A stretch of 64,000 nucleotides of DNA from an uncultured Latescibacterota bacterium (GTDB lineage Bacteria > Latescibacterota > UBA2968 > UBA8231), in contig OX638377.1 of assembly GCA_951813615.1 (NCBI GenBank), forward strand, positions 4,676,599 to 4,740,598. The letters run 5' to 3'. The notes beneath the pieces are model-generated. The model was not told the DNA's origin and searched no databases. It saw only the letters and a program-made list of their open reading frames with translations. Made by a program: the position numbers and the translations under genes. Positions 18,101 through 26,613 of this stretch are shown here, piece by piece; the first letter of the stretch is position 1; every line of letters starts with the position of its first letter.

Positions 18101-19014
18101 GCTACAAGCGCGACCAACTCGCGGCCTACGGCCTGTCGCTGCGCAATGTTGCCGAACTGGTGCGCCACAAGGTGCAGGGCAAGGTAGCCACTGACTTCCG
18201 CCAAGACGAGCGCCAAATCGACGTGCTGGTGCGACTGCGCGAGGAAGATCGCTTGGGCCGTGACGAGCTGCGGCGTCTGGTGGTCAATCCCAATGCGCCG
18301 ATCCCGATTTCGCTTTCCGCAGTGGCCGATATCCGGGTCAACGAGGGGCCGAGCGAGATCCGCCGCATTGACCAGCAGCGCGCCGCAGTAGTCACGGCTA
18401 ATATCCAAGGCGTCGATCTGGGCACGGCCTCGGGCCTGATCCACGACGAACTGGGGAAAATGGACTTCCCGCTAGGTTTCGACTTTGTGATCAGCGGCCA
18501 GAACGAGGAGATGGAGACCTCGTTGCAGAGCCTCTACTTTGCCTTAGTGCTGGCAATCTTCCTCGTCTACGTGGTGATGGCCAGCCAATTCGAGTCGCTG
18601 GTGCATCCCTTTATCATCATGTTCACGGTGCCCCTAGCGCTGATCGGCGTGGTGGTGGCGCTCTATCTGGCGCAGGTATCTCTGAGCGTAGTGGTTTTTA
18701 TCGGCCTGATTATGCTGGCCGGCATCGTCGTCAACAACGCCATCGTGCTCATCGACTATATCAACACCTTGCGCCGCACCGGCATGGAAAAGACCGAGGC
18801 CATCATCCAGGCTGGTGCCGTGCGACTGCGCCCGATCACCATGACCACGGCAACGACGGTCTTGGGGCTCCTGCCGATGGCCTTGGGGCTGGGCGAAGGA
18901 GCCGAGATCCGCACGCCGATGGCCCTAACCGTAATCGCCGGCCTCATCTCTTCTACCTTCCTCACCCTCGTGGTGATCCCGACTGTGTATTCAGTGGTCG
19001 ATCGCCGGGCCTAG
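15106..19014 (+). CDS. RND (AcrB/HAE1-type) efflux transporter with two large insertions
   Basis: A 1302-residue inner-membrane pump. Family landmarks include RRPVAILMVVLAVCVFGW (TM1), TEYPGTAPEEVETLLSRPLE, the TM4 stretch LGGLALGIGMLVDNSIVVLE with the proton-relay Asp, and the mirrored LIMLAGIVVNNAIVLIDY in the second half. It is about 250 residues longer than usual. Residues about 326-388 are a Lys/Glu/Gln-rich coiled coil, and about 573-800 add extra hydrophobic segments between the two halves. The start overlaps the adaptor end by 20 bases; GTG 15130 is an alternative. The cargo is unknown. Confidence 0.93.
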   Translation: MTWAKARPVQQPPSTSRFAIATRRPVAILMVVLAVCVFGWVSYQRLSLNLMPDISYPTLTVRTEYPGTAPEEVETLLSRPLEQELGIVPHLVNISSISKAGQSDIILEFEWDTDMNAMSQEIREKADRVWLPQDADKPLLLRYDPSLDPIMRIGLYGPQDLYALRYLAEHDIKRELEALVGVAAVKIKGGLEEEIHVALNERQISVMGLDINQINNRLAQNNVNLPGGNLREGQVEYLIRTLNEFATVDEIAGLIIARQGDADVYLRDIAEVSRSHKDREIITRVNGRESVEIEIYKEADANIVAVADRVRNALFGLPQQRAYVEQKTREAQEMAQRSEEEKREEQQEERKKQEAEKAAAKKNGEEQQEELQKKKQEEARKAMEHLRMTDFIGHRLPPGAKLELLSDQSGFIENSITEVQINALIGGTMAVLVLFAFLRNVVHTLIVGLTIPVSIMATFAPMYMFDVSLNIMSLGGLALGIGMLVDNSIVVLESIFRCREEGDDLVQATVRGTREVGTAVLASTLTTITVFFPIVFVEGVAGQIFGDMALTVVFSLLASLGVALYFIPMLASRQIDRQGGLAEQIGRSDFLRLQALSRARAIFSEPGSRWRKAAQVAIALPYLIGEVLLRIGLAAATLVAAVLKGAFLLVSELLWWLIKPVEHFWLKRERTFQHWVGTWAAESRIGQWTFFERVWPDILSFESPRILGELVQRYWHWVNRPEHLAWKTLKILSLPLALVYLAAVRFVLGTVFRLVGIVLHVALMLVGLVLVLVLFLLGILLMPVFLPLLFVFERGFGLVQQTYPSLLSWALRQRLLIIGGALAALLVCWYKLVPELGTELIPQVHQAEFNLDLGLPVGTPLEETAEIVRQIEGIAGEQPEVARVATTVGTDRSASSSAEEGEHTAQVTIRMQEGSSAAQEAALIRRLRDAVEDIPEIEVEISHPALFSFKTPIEVEIRGYNLRQLRQLSLEAESRMAGLPGLVDVKSSLQAGNPELQISYKRDQLAAYGLSLRNVAELVRHKVQGKVATDFRQDERQIDVLVRLREEDRLGRDELRRLVVNPNAPIPISLSAVADIRVNEGPSEIRRIDQQRAAVVTANIQGVDLGTASGLIHDELGKMDFPLGFDFVISGQNEEMETSLQSLYFALVLAIFLVYVVMASQFESLVHPFIIMFTVPLALIGVVVALYLAQVSLSVVVFIGLIMLAGIVVNNAIVLIDYINTLRRTGMEKTEAIIQAGAVRLRPITMTTATTVLGLLPMALGLGEGAEIRTPMALTVIAGLISSTFLTLVVIPTVYSVVDRRA

Positions 19015-19023
19015 GAGGAACCG

Positions 19024-22000
19024 ATGGAAAAGCCAAACCAGTACCCCCTGCCGCGCTTTTCGGTCAACCGGCCGGTGACCGTGGTGATGTCGCTGGTCGC
19101 GCTGCTGGTGGTGGGCTACATCGCCTACACGCGGATCCCGCTGACGCTTTTTCCCGGAGGCTTCGACTATCCCCGGCTTTTCGCCTGGGCCAGCTATCCC
19201 AACGCTGGAGCGGTCGAAGTCGAGCAGAAAGTGGTGCGTCACCTCGAAGAAGCCGTCGCCCAAGTCAGCCGGGTCAAGAAAATCCGCTCCAGCGCCTACA
19301 GTGGCGGCGGCAATGTTCGAGTCGAGTTCCAAAAGGGCACCGACCTACAATTGGCCTTCGCCGAAATGAAAGACCGGCTCGACCGGGTGATGCCCGAGTT
19401 ACCCGACGAAATCGAGCAACTGTGGGTGCGGCGCTGGGATCAAAACGACATCCCGATCATGGATGGCGCCATCATCTTTGAGACCCAACACGCCGATCCG
19501 CGCCATCTTATCGACACCTATGTGGAACCGGCGCTGCGCCGCGTCGATGGGGTCGGCAACATTGAGCTTTGGGGCTCGCCCAGCAAACAGGTAATCGTCG
19601 AGTTGGACCGCGACAAGGTGCGCAGCCACCGGATCAACGTCTTTGCGGCGCTCAACAGTCTGCGCGCCCAAAACCTCACCGTGCCCGGGGGCTGGGTGAT
19701 CGAGGGCGGCAAGAAAATCTACGTGCGTTCGGTGGGCCGCTTCCAAAACATCGGCGAGCTCGCCAACACCGTGGTCGATTCCGAGCACCAGCTGCGGCTG
19801 GACGACATCGCTGAGGTTTCCTATAAGCGGCCGCAGCAAGACTGGGTCAACCGCATTAACCGCAAGGAGTCGCTGGGCTTCGGCGTCACCAAGGCCTCCG
19901 GAGCCAATGTCGTCGAGGTTTCCACTGGCGTGAAGGAGGAGTTGGCAAGGCTGAAGGATCATCCCAAGCTCGGAGGCTTGGACTTCAAGCTGTTCTGGAA
20001 CCAAGGCGACCAAGTGATCAACTCGGTTGGCAACCTCAAAAATTCCGGCCTGTGGGGTGGGATGTTCGCGGCCATAGTGCTCTTCTTCTTTTTGCGCGCC
20101 GTGCGCATTACGCTGATCATCACTCTGGCGATCCCCCTGTCGCTGCTGACGACGATTACCGTCCTCTACTTCATAGGCTGGTCGTTGAATGTGGCGACGA
20201 TGATGGGCCTGATGCTGAGCCTAGGTCTGGTGGTTGACAACGCCATCGTCATCGTCGAAAACATCTACCGCAAGCGCCAGGAAGGTATCGCCCCGCGCAC
20301 GGCTTCGATTGAAGGAGCTGGCGAGGTGGGGCTGGCCGTGACCATGGCAACTCTGACGACGGTGGTGGTCTTCCTGCCCCTGATTCTGATGAGCGACGAG
20401 GAGATGTTTTCGTTCTGGATGCTCAGAATCGGCCTGCCGGTCATCGTGGGGCTAGTAGCTTCGCTGCTTATCGCCTTGATCTTTATCCCGCTCGCCGCGC
20501 TCAAGCTCTCGACGAAAAAAGAGCGGGGCGAATCGAAGATGATCCTCTGGTGCCGCAAGCACTACGTGCGCTCGCTGGGCTGGGTACTGAACAATCGCCT
20601 CGACGCCTTCGTCATCGCCTTGGTCCTTTTTGCCAGTATCAAGATCCCGATGGATGGCATGGAGCGCACCGACAGTCAGGAGCGCAACGAGGTGCGGATG
20701 GACTTGGCCTTTGAGATGCCTTCGGGCCAGTCGCTGGACCAGGCCGAGCGGTTTATGACCTCCGTCGAGGACACGGTGATGGCCCACCAAGCAGAGTACA
20801 ACGTCGAGGCACTCCGCACCTACTTCCGCCGTGGCTGGGGCCGGGTAACGCTGTTTTTCGCCGAAGAAGAGGACGTGGATTGGTATGAGGTGGCTTGGGG
20901 CAACTTGAGCGTCGCGCTGGGCCTGAAGGAACAGGAGTACCTCTCCTACAAAGAAGTCGAAAAGGACCTCCGCGAGCGGCTCTACCTGCCACCGGGTGTC
21001 AACTTGCGGGTCAACTGGGAAAACTCCGAGCAGGATGCCCGAGTCAACGTCAGCCTGTATGGCGAGGACACCAAGGTGCTGATCGAGTTGGCCGCCGAGG
21101 TCGAACGGCGGCTGGAGAGCATCCCCGGCTTGTTGTCGGTCAACACCGACATGGACCGCGGCGGCACCGAGCTACAGGTGCGCCTCGACCGCGACCAAAT
21201 TCAGCGCTTCGGCGTGGACCCCCAGCAGGTTTCGGGCGGCATCGCCTACGCACTGCGCGGCACGGATATCAACAAGTTCCACACCGACGACGGCCGCGAG
21301 GTCGATATCCGCGTGCGGCTAGCCAACTACGACAGCCAGAGCCTAGACGATCTGCGCACCCAGAATTTTCCCACCGCCGATGGCCGCGAAGTGGCCCTTG
21401 AATCGCTAGCGGATATCTACGTCGAGCGCACGCTGGGCAATATCCGGCGCGAGAACCGGCAGACCATGCTCAATGTCAGCGCCCGCGCCGCCAAGGACCG
21501 GGCACAACATCTTTTCTCCCAAGTCGATCAGGTGATGCAGGGCTTTGAGATGCCGCGCGGCTATCGCTGGGACAAGGGCACCCGCTTTGTCGAGCTAGAG
21601 GAGCAGGACCAGTCGCAGAAGTTTGCCCTGATCATGTCCGTGACCTTCGTCTTTTTGCTGATGGGAGTGCTCTTCGAGTCGTTCGTGCTGCCGCTTTCGG
21701 TGATCGTGTCCATCCCATTCTCCTTCCTCGGCGTTTACTGGGTTCTATATGTGACCGACACACCCTTTGAAATCATGTCGATGATCGGTTCGGTAATCCT
21801 GATCGGCGTGGTGGTCAACAACGCCATCGTGCTGATCGATTTGGCCAACCGGCTCCGTGCCGAGGGCAAGTCGCGCTACGACGCGCTGCTGGAGGCCGGC
21901 CGCCACCGCTTCCGGCCAATCCTGATGACGACCTTCACCACCGCTTTCGGGCTGATTCCAATGGCCGCGGGCAATTCCAAGATGGTGGGCTTGGCCTACG

Positions 22001-22167
22001 CGCCGCTGGGCAGGACGATGATCGGAGGCCTGCTGGCGGCCATGGTGCTGACGCTGATGTTGGTGCCGTTGTTTTACACCTTTTTCGACGATTTCCGCAC
22101 GGTAACGCAGCGGATTATGACATCGGCATTTGGGCGCAAGGAAGAGACAAACGGCTCACCGTCCTAA
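19024..22167 (+). CDS. RND (AcrB/HAE1-type) efflux transporter
   Basis: A 1047-residue pump of normal family length. It has RPVTVVMSLVALLVVGYIAY as TM1, MLSLGLVVDNAIVIVENIY with the proton-relay Asp in TM4, and IGSVILIGVVVNNAIVLIDLANR in the second half. AGGAGG at 19013-19018 precedes ATG 19024, only 9 bases after the first pump. One adaptor with two different pump subunits recalls MdtABC-type systems in which the two RND proteins form a mixed trimer. It ends inside a convergent gene by 12 bases. Confidence 0.94.
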   Translation: MEKPNQYPLPRFSVNRPVTVVMSLVALLVVGYIAYTRIPLTLFPGGFDYPRLFAWASYPNAGAVEVEQKVVRHLEEAVAQVSRVKKIRSSAYSGGGNVRVEFQKGTDLQLAFAEMKDRLDRVMPELPDEIEQLWVRRWDQNDIPIMDGAIIFETQHADPRHLIDTYVEPALRRVDGVGNIELWGSPSKQVIVELDRDKVRSHRINVFAALNSLRAQNLTVPGGWVIEGGKKIYVRSVGRFQNIGELANTVVDSEHQLRLDDIAEVSYKRPQQDWVNRINRKESLGFGVTKASGANVVEVSTGVKEELARLKDHPKLGGLDFKLFWNQGDQVINSVGNLKNSGLWGGMFAAIVLFFFLRAVRITLIITLAIPLSLLTTITVLYFIGWSLNVATMMGLMLSLGLVVDNAIVIVENIYRKRQEGIAPRTASIEGAGEVGLAVTMATLTTVVVFLPLILMSDEEMFSFWMLRIGLPVIVGLVASLLIALIFIPLAALKLSTKKERGESKMILWCRKHYVRSLGWVLNNRLDAFVIALVLFASIKIPMDGMERTDSQERNEVRMDLAFEMPSGQSLDQAERFMTSVEDTVMAHQAEYNVEALRTYFRRGWGRVTLFFAEEEDVDWYEVAWGNLSVALGLKEQEYLSYKEVEKDLRERLYLPPGVNLRVNWENSEQDARVNVSLYGEDTKVLIELAAEVERRLESIPGLLSVNTDMDRGGTELQVRLDRDQIQRFGVDPQQVSGGIAYALRGTDINKFHTDDGREVDIRVRLANYDSQSLDDLRTQNFPTADGREVALESLADIYVERTLGNIRRENRQTMLNVSARAAKDRAQHLFSQVDQVMQGFEMPRGYRWDKGTRFVELEEQDQSQKFALIMSVTFVFLLMGVLFESFVLPLSVIVSIPFSFLGVYWVLYVTDTPFEIMSMIGSVILIGVVVNNAIVLIDLANRLRAEGKSRYDALLEAGRHRFRPILMTTFTTAFGLIPMAAGNSKMVGLAYAPLGRTMIGGLLAAMVLTLMLVPLFYTFFDDFRTVTQRIMTSAFGRKEETNGSPS

Positions 22168-23646
22168 TCGGAAGACCTGATAGGACACTGAAGGACAGCC
22201 CGCACGGCGACGATCTACTTCCGCGATCAACTCCCGCCGTGGATACGTAGCGCGCAGCGATGCGGGAACCGTGCCGCCCGTTCGCACGGCAAAGAGCACT
22301 GCTTCTGGATAGGGAGCCTTGCGCTGCCCGTAAAAATCCGTCAGGTCCCGGAACCTCGGGTCATCAACCGTGTAGTACTCCCGCTCAACCCGCCCGTAAT
22401 ACGCCAGCGCAAACGATATGCTGTATTGCGTACTCAGCAGCGGTAGCGGTGGCAAAGTCTCCTCCACGTCCGCGGCGAAGCGTCTCCAGCCGCTGTACTC
22501 GCAGAGCCGCTCGCTCCACGAGTATGAAGGCTCGCGGACCCGGTCTTCCTCCGATACCAAACCAACGTAGCTTTTGTCCAGCCCGCTGCGCACGGCGAAC
22601 TCGCTGTATAAACCGGGGTATTTCAGTCCTAGGCCAATGGCGAGCGCTTGCAGCAGGCCGGTAGCGACGATCGCGACGAGCATCCAGCGTCTGGGCTGTG
22701 TAGCAAACGCCACAGGCCACAGGCTCAACAGGCCCGGCAGGAGCCAGTTGCCTTTGATCTGACCGCGGCCGAGCGCGAAAAACAAAAAAGCACCGATGGT
22801 GCATAGCGCGGGGAGCAGGGCTAGGAGGTCGCGCTGTTTGGCTGACCGCACCAAGCCGGCATAGAGCAGGAACAGCAAAAACGGCGACACAAAAAAAAGC
22901 GGACTGACCGCAAAGAAGAGCAGGCGCAAGAGCGGATGGTCAAGGTCCTCGATGCGCGAAAGAGTGCTCAGCGTCTGCGGCAGGTAGAAGTCGGTACTGA
23001 ACTGGGCGTCGGTGAGCGGTGCGGCGATGGCGACAGCGGGCAGTAAGAACGCGGCGAGCCGGTGCCAACGCTCTTTGCCTCGTAGATCGAGCGCGATCCA
23101 CAGGCCAAGCCCGCCGACGAGAAAGGCCCCCGAGTACTTGCAGAGGACGGCCAAACCCGCCGCTAGGCCCGTGTATACATAAGGCCGGAGCGCATTGGTT
23201 GCTTCGGCCTGCCGCGCCATGCACAGGGCCAAGAGCCAACAGGGGACTAAGAAGCCATCGGGATGCAGGTAGGAGCTGGTGTGCCAAGTCCAGTGGCTGA
23301 GCGCAAAGGCGGCCGCGGCCCACAGCGCCAGTTGCTTGGCGAGGCTCTGCATTCTGCAAAGCCAATAGACGAGCACAGTAGCAAGCGTCCCGAGCAAGAC
23401 AGAAGGCAGCCGCAGAAACCACTCTTGGTGTGGGTAGAGCGCGTGGGTCAGCTTGAAGATGATCAAGGGCAAGAGCGCGTAGGAGGCGTCGAGGTGTTGT
23501 CCCCAATACCAGTAAACGGCCTCGTCCTTGCCTAGCTCCACATCGGCGACCAGCCGGAGCTTGAGCAGGGTATGAGCCCCCAGCAGGACGAGGCACAGCA
23601 GATTGACGCTGTTGAGGCCGCCGCGTATATTGAAAAACCTGAACAC
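22156..23646 (-). CDS. Polytopic glycosyltransferase, GT39/ArnT-like
   Basis: A 496-residue membrane protein with about ten hydrophobic helices. Near the N-terminus, ELGKDEAVYWYWGQHLDASY matches the first luminal loop of PMT/ArnT-type (GT39) enzymes with the catalytic Asp-Glu, followed by PHQEWFLRLPSVLLGTLATVLVYWL. Such enzymes move a sugar from a polyprenyl-phosphate donor onto lipids or proteins in the periplasm. The acceptor is unknown. Convergent with, and 12 bases overlapping, the second RND gene; divergent from clpP. Confidence 0.82.
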   Translation of the reverse strand: MFRFFNIRGGLNSVNLLCLVLLGAHTLLKLRLVADVELGKDEAVYWYWGQHLDASYALLPLIIFKLTHALYPHQEWFLRLPSVLLGTLATVLVYWLCRMQSLAKQLALWAAAAFALSHWTWHTSSYLHPDGFLVPCWLLALCMARQAEATNALRPYVYTGLAAGLAVLCKYSGAFLVGGLGLWIALDLRGKERWHRLAAFLLPAVAIAAPLTDAQFSTDFYLPQTLSTLSRIEDLDHPLLRLLFFAVSPLFFVSPFLLFLLYAGLVRSAKQRDLLALLPALCTIGAFLFFALGRGQIKGNWLLPGLLSLWPVAFATQPRRWMLVAIVATGLLQALAIGLGLKYPGLYSEFAVRSGLDKSYVGLVSEEDRVREPSYSWSERLCEYSGWRRFAADVEETLPPLPLLSTQYSISFALAYYGRVEREYYTVDDPRFRDLTDFYGQRKAPYPEAVLFAVRTGGTVPASLRATYPRRELIAEVDRRRAGCPSVSYQVFRLGR

Positions 23647-23679
23647 GATAGAACAATTTAGAATTATGGAGATGTTTTA

Positions 23680-24288
23680 ATGGCCGAAAAAGACGAAGAT
23701 CTGCTCAAAACCCTCCAGGAAAAAAACCTGGAGCAAAGCCTGTACAAAGCGCGCAAAATATTCCTTTGGTCTGACGTCAACGACGAGTCGGCCAAGGAGG
23801 TGGTCACCCGCCTGCTCTCGCTAGACATCGAGGATCCAACCGAGGAAATCGTCCTCTACATCAACAGCCCCGGCGGCTCAGTTCACGACGGCATGGCTAT
23901 CTACGACGCCATGTTGGCGATTCAGGCACCCGTTTCCACGGTGTGCATGGGCATGGCCATGAGCATGGGCTCGTTCCTGCTGTCGGCTGGCGAGCCGGGG
24001 CGTCGCTTCGCCTGGCCGCACGCCCGGATCATGATCCATCAGCCGAGCCTTATGCACACCATTACCGGCACGGCGATCGACCTCGACATCCGCGCCAAGG
24101 AGACCATCCGCCTGCGCGAAGAGCTAAACGCGCTCTACGCCAAGCACACCGGCCAACCGGTCGAAAAGATCTCCAAAGACACGGACCGCGACTTTTTCAT
24201 GTCGGCCGAGGAAGCCAAGGAATACGGCCTGCTCGACGACATAATCACCACCACGGCACCCTCACCCAACGGGTACGCCAAAAAGTAG
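23680..24288 (+). CDS. clpP: ATP-dependent Clp protease proteolytic subunit
   Basis: A 202-residue ClpP. The catalytic triad is visible as S95 in MAMSMGSFLL, H120 in ARIMIHQPS and an Asp in KDTDRDFFMSAEEA (residues 167-169). LYINSPGGSVHDGMAIYD is the substrate-binding strand. It degrades unfolded or tagged proteins with a Clp ATPase that is not encoded nearby. A strong intrinsic terminator follows. Confidence 0.95.
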   Translation: MAEKDEDLLKTLQEKNLEQSLYKARKIFLWSDVNDESAKEVVTRLLSLDIEDPTEEIVLYINSPGGSVHDGMAIYDAMLAIQAPVSTVCMGMAMSMGSFLLSAGEPGRRFAWPHARIMIHQPSLMHTITGTAIDLDIRAKETIRLREELNALYAKHTGQPVEKISKDTDRDFFMSAEEAKEYGLLDDIITTTAPSPNGYAKK

Positions 24289-24315
24289 CGCCGTCCCTTC
24301 GTGTCTTGCTCATCG

Positions 24316-24344
24316 CGCCGGTCCCAAACGGGGCCGGCGTTTTT
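24316..24344 (+). terminator. Intrinsic terminator after clpP
   Basis: A 10-bp stem (24316-24325 with 24330-24339, one G-T pair), loop AAAC, followed by TTTTT at 24340-24344. It sits between the convergent clpP and fpg genes. Confidence 0.85.
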
Positions 24345-25149
24345 ATTGGCAACTTGGGCAATAGAAGGTGTTGCGGCCTCCCAAGTAGAAGCTCTCGATG
24401 GGTGCATCGCAGACGCGGCAGTCCTCGCCTTGGCGGCCGTACACGTGGAGCCGCTGCTGAAAGCGCCCGCCCGCGCCCGACCCCTGATAGTCGCTAATGG
24501 TCGTACCGCCTTGATCAATGGCGACGCGCAGCACCTTTTTGATCTCCTTGGCGAGCAAGGCCAAGCGCAACGGATCAATGGCCGCAGCCGGGGTCGCCGG
24601 GTGGATGCGCGCCCGGAAGAGGGCCTCGCTGGCGTAGATATTACCCACGCCGACGACCGTGTGATTGTCCATAATGAGGTTCTTGATCGGGCTTTTGCGC
24701 CGCTGGCATTGGGCTTGGAGGTAGCGGGCGTTGAAGGCGCGGGAGAGCGGCTCGGGGCCGAGGTTCTGTAAGTACCGGCACGTATCCTCTTCGCCCTCGC
24801 CGAGCACCAGCACTAGGCCAAAGCGCCTCGGGTCGTTGAACGCCACAGCCCCCCCGTCGGCAAACTCAAAGCCCACGTGATCGTGCTTGGTGCCCCATGG
24901 CCGCAGGAGCAGGTTGCCGCTCATGCCGAGATGGACCAAGAGCGTCCGGCCCGATTGCAGGTCGAGGAGGAGGAACTTGGCGCGGCGGCGCGCAGCCGCA
25001 AAGCAGTCCCCGACCAAGGAGCGCAGCGCGGCCCTCGGCAACGGCTCGCGCAGGCGCTTTGTACTGACGCGGACGCGGGTGATCGGTCGGCCTAGCAGGT
25101 GGCACTCCATCGCGCTGCGGACGGTTTCTACCTCGGGTAGCTCGGGCAT
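24343..25149 (-). CDS. mutM: Formamidopyrimidine-DNA glycosylase
   Basis: A 268-residue Fpg. The start at ATG 25149 is fixed by the MPELPEVETVR N-terminus, because Pro2 is the catalytic nucleophile and Glu3 is also catalytic; the longer frame to 25227 must be wrong. Other landmarks are LVHLGMSGNLLL, the helix-two-turn-helix GVGNIYASEALFRA, and a C-terminal zinc finger CRVCDAP ... RNTFYCPSC. It excises 8-oxoguanine and formamidopyrimidines and nicks the abasic site. Confidence 0.95.
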   Translation of the reverse strand: MPELPEVETVRSAMECHLLGRPITRVRVSTKRLREPLPRAALRSLVGDCFAAARRRAKFLLLDLQSGRTLLVHLGMSGNLLLRPWGTKHDHVGFEFADGGAVAFNDPRRFGLVLVLGEGEEDTCRYLQNLGPEPLSRAFNARYLQAQCQRRKSPIKNLIMDNHTVVGVGNIYASEALFRARIHPATPAAAIDPLRLALLAKEIKKVLRVAIDQGGTTISDYQGSGAGGRFQQRLHVYGRQGEDCRVCDAPIESFYLGGRNTFYCPSCQ

Positions 25150-25251
25150 GGGCAGAGTATAGAAGCCGCCTGTAGAAGCGTCAAACATTGCCGACCCGTC
25201 TGCGGTTGATATATTGAAAACCCTCACCTTAAAACCTAGGAGCTATTCCTC

Positions 25252-26613
25252 ATGGATCTGACGAGACAACCACCCCGCCGCCCCTCCAACGCTCAAGTTG
25301 CCGGCATCGTCGGGCTGGCGCGCATGATCGACAAGGCGCGCGGCCACAACGCCGGGACCATTGGCGAGTTCAAGTATGGCGACGACTCCGGCCTCGACGT
25401 CGAAGTGCTCGAATTCATCAATATGGACGCCGCCGAGTTCGCCGAGGCCGTCGATGAGCTGGACGACGAGACCTTAGGCGTCATGGCACTGGAAAGAGCG
25501 CAGAAGAGCCAATCAGAGATCGACACCTTCAACGAGGAACACCTCACGCGCGAGCCGCAAGACGAGCTACACGAGCGGCTGCTCGTCGAGCGAATCGCCA
25601 AGTACGCCCCAGATCGCACGGACATCAAAACGGTCTTCGCCTCCATCGAATTGGACGATTGGGGCGCATTCAGAGACCTAGACCTAACCTCCCAACCACC
25701 GCGCAGCCCGTACCTCCGCAGCGTCTTCGGCGTAGCGGGCACGGCGCGCATGGCCGACAAGGCGCGGGCAGTCACCTGCGGCAAATTAGGCGAGTACCGC
25801 TTCGGCGCCGACTCCAGCCAAGACGCGGCCATCTTGGAATTCTTGGGCATTGCAGAGGACGCCTTTCGCCAAGCGGCGTACGAAAATCCCAACGACGACG
25901 AGCTGAGCGAGTGGGTCGCCGAGCGCTGCCAGAAGTCAGCCGCGGACAAAAGCGCCTTCAGCGTCTGCCGCGCTAATGTCGGCCGCCACCCGGCCCATCC
26001 GCTCCATCATTCATATCACCCGGATATATTCGACGCCTCCGGTAACTACGACCAGATGCGCGAACGGCTCGCCTCGCGCCGCGCCGAAATCGCGCCTGAG
26101 CGCACAGATGTCCAGAGCTTCTTCGACCTGCAAGACCTCGACGACGAGTTGAGCTTTGGGCTGACGGACTTGCGCCGCCACCCGCCGCGCAGCCCGTTTG
26201 ATCTGAGCGTCGGCGGCCTCGCCTGCCTAGCGCGGATGATCGACAAATTCCGCGCGGCGCACTGCAACTGTCTGGGCGAGTACTGGTGCGGCGAGGATTC
26301 GGGTTTCGACCGCGCCGTTCTGGACTTTCTCGGCCTCGACCAAGAAGCCTTCGCCGAGGCGGTCGCGGCCAATGAGACCGACGCGGCGATAGCGGCATGG
26401 CTGGGCGAGCGGCTAGCCAACAAAAGCGAGCAAGACAAGGCGGAGTTTAACCAACGGCTGCTGACCGCCAGCCCGCGCAATGATCAGCAACAGAGCTTTT
26501 TGCTCAACGCCGTCTCCCGGCTCGACGCCTCGCGCACCGACATCGAGAGCTTTGCGGCCCTAGTCCTCCTCGACGACAAGGTCTCCTTCGCAAGGCTCAA
26601 GGCCGGCGTCTAA
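25252..26613 (+). CDS. Protein with three tandem DUF5069 domains
   Basis: A 453-residue protein built from three diverged copies of one unit of about 150 residues. Each begins with a DLT(R/S)QPPRxP-like phrase (residues 2-9, about 143-150 and about 307-313), then an ARM(I/A)DKxRA helix, then GEYxxGxDSxxDxAxLxFLG, and an acidic helical tail. That unit matches DUF5069, normally a single-copy protein of about 150 residues of unknown function. No signal peptide or membrane segment. The stop overlaps the next start by one base (TAATG), so it is coupled to the amidohydrolase. Confidence 0.8.
   Translation: MDLTRQPPRRPSNAQVAGIVGLARMIDKARGHNAGTIGEFKYGDDSGLDVEVLEFINMDAAEFAEAVDELDDETLGVMALERAQKSQSEIDTFNEEHLTREPQDELHERLLVERIAKYAPDRTDIKTVFASIELDDWGAFRDLDLTSQPPRSPYLRSVFGVAGTARMADKARAVTCGKLGEYRFGADSSQDAAILEFLGIAEDAFRQAAYENPNDDELSEWVAERCQKSAADKSAFSVCRANVGRHPAHPLHHSYHPDIFDASGNYDQMRERLASRRAEIAPERTDVQSFFDLQDLDDELSFGLTDLRRHPPRSPFDLSVGGLACLARMIDKFRAAHCNCLGEYWCGEDSGFDRAVLDFLGLDQEAFAEAVAANETDAAIAAWLGERLANKSEQDKAEFNQRLLTASPRNDQQQSFLLNAVSRLDASRTDIESFAALVLLDDKVSFARLKAGV

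Noticed and set aside
25150..25227. N-terminal extension of the Fpg frame
   Set aside because: Fpg needs Pro at position 2 as nucleophile, which fixes the start at 25149.
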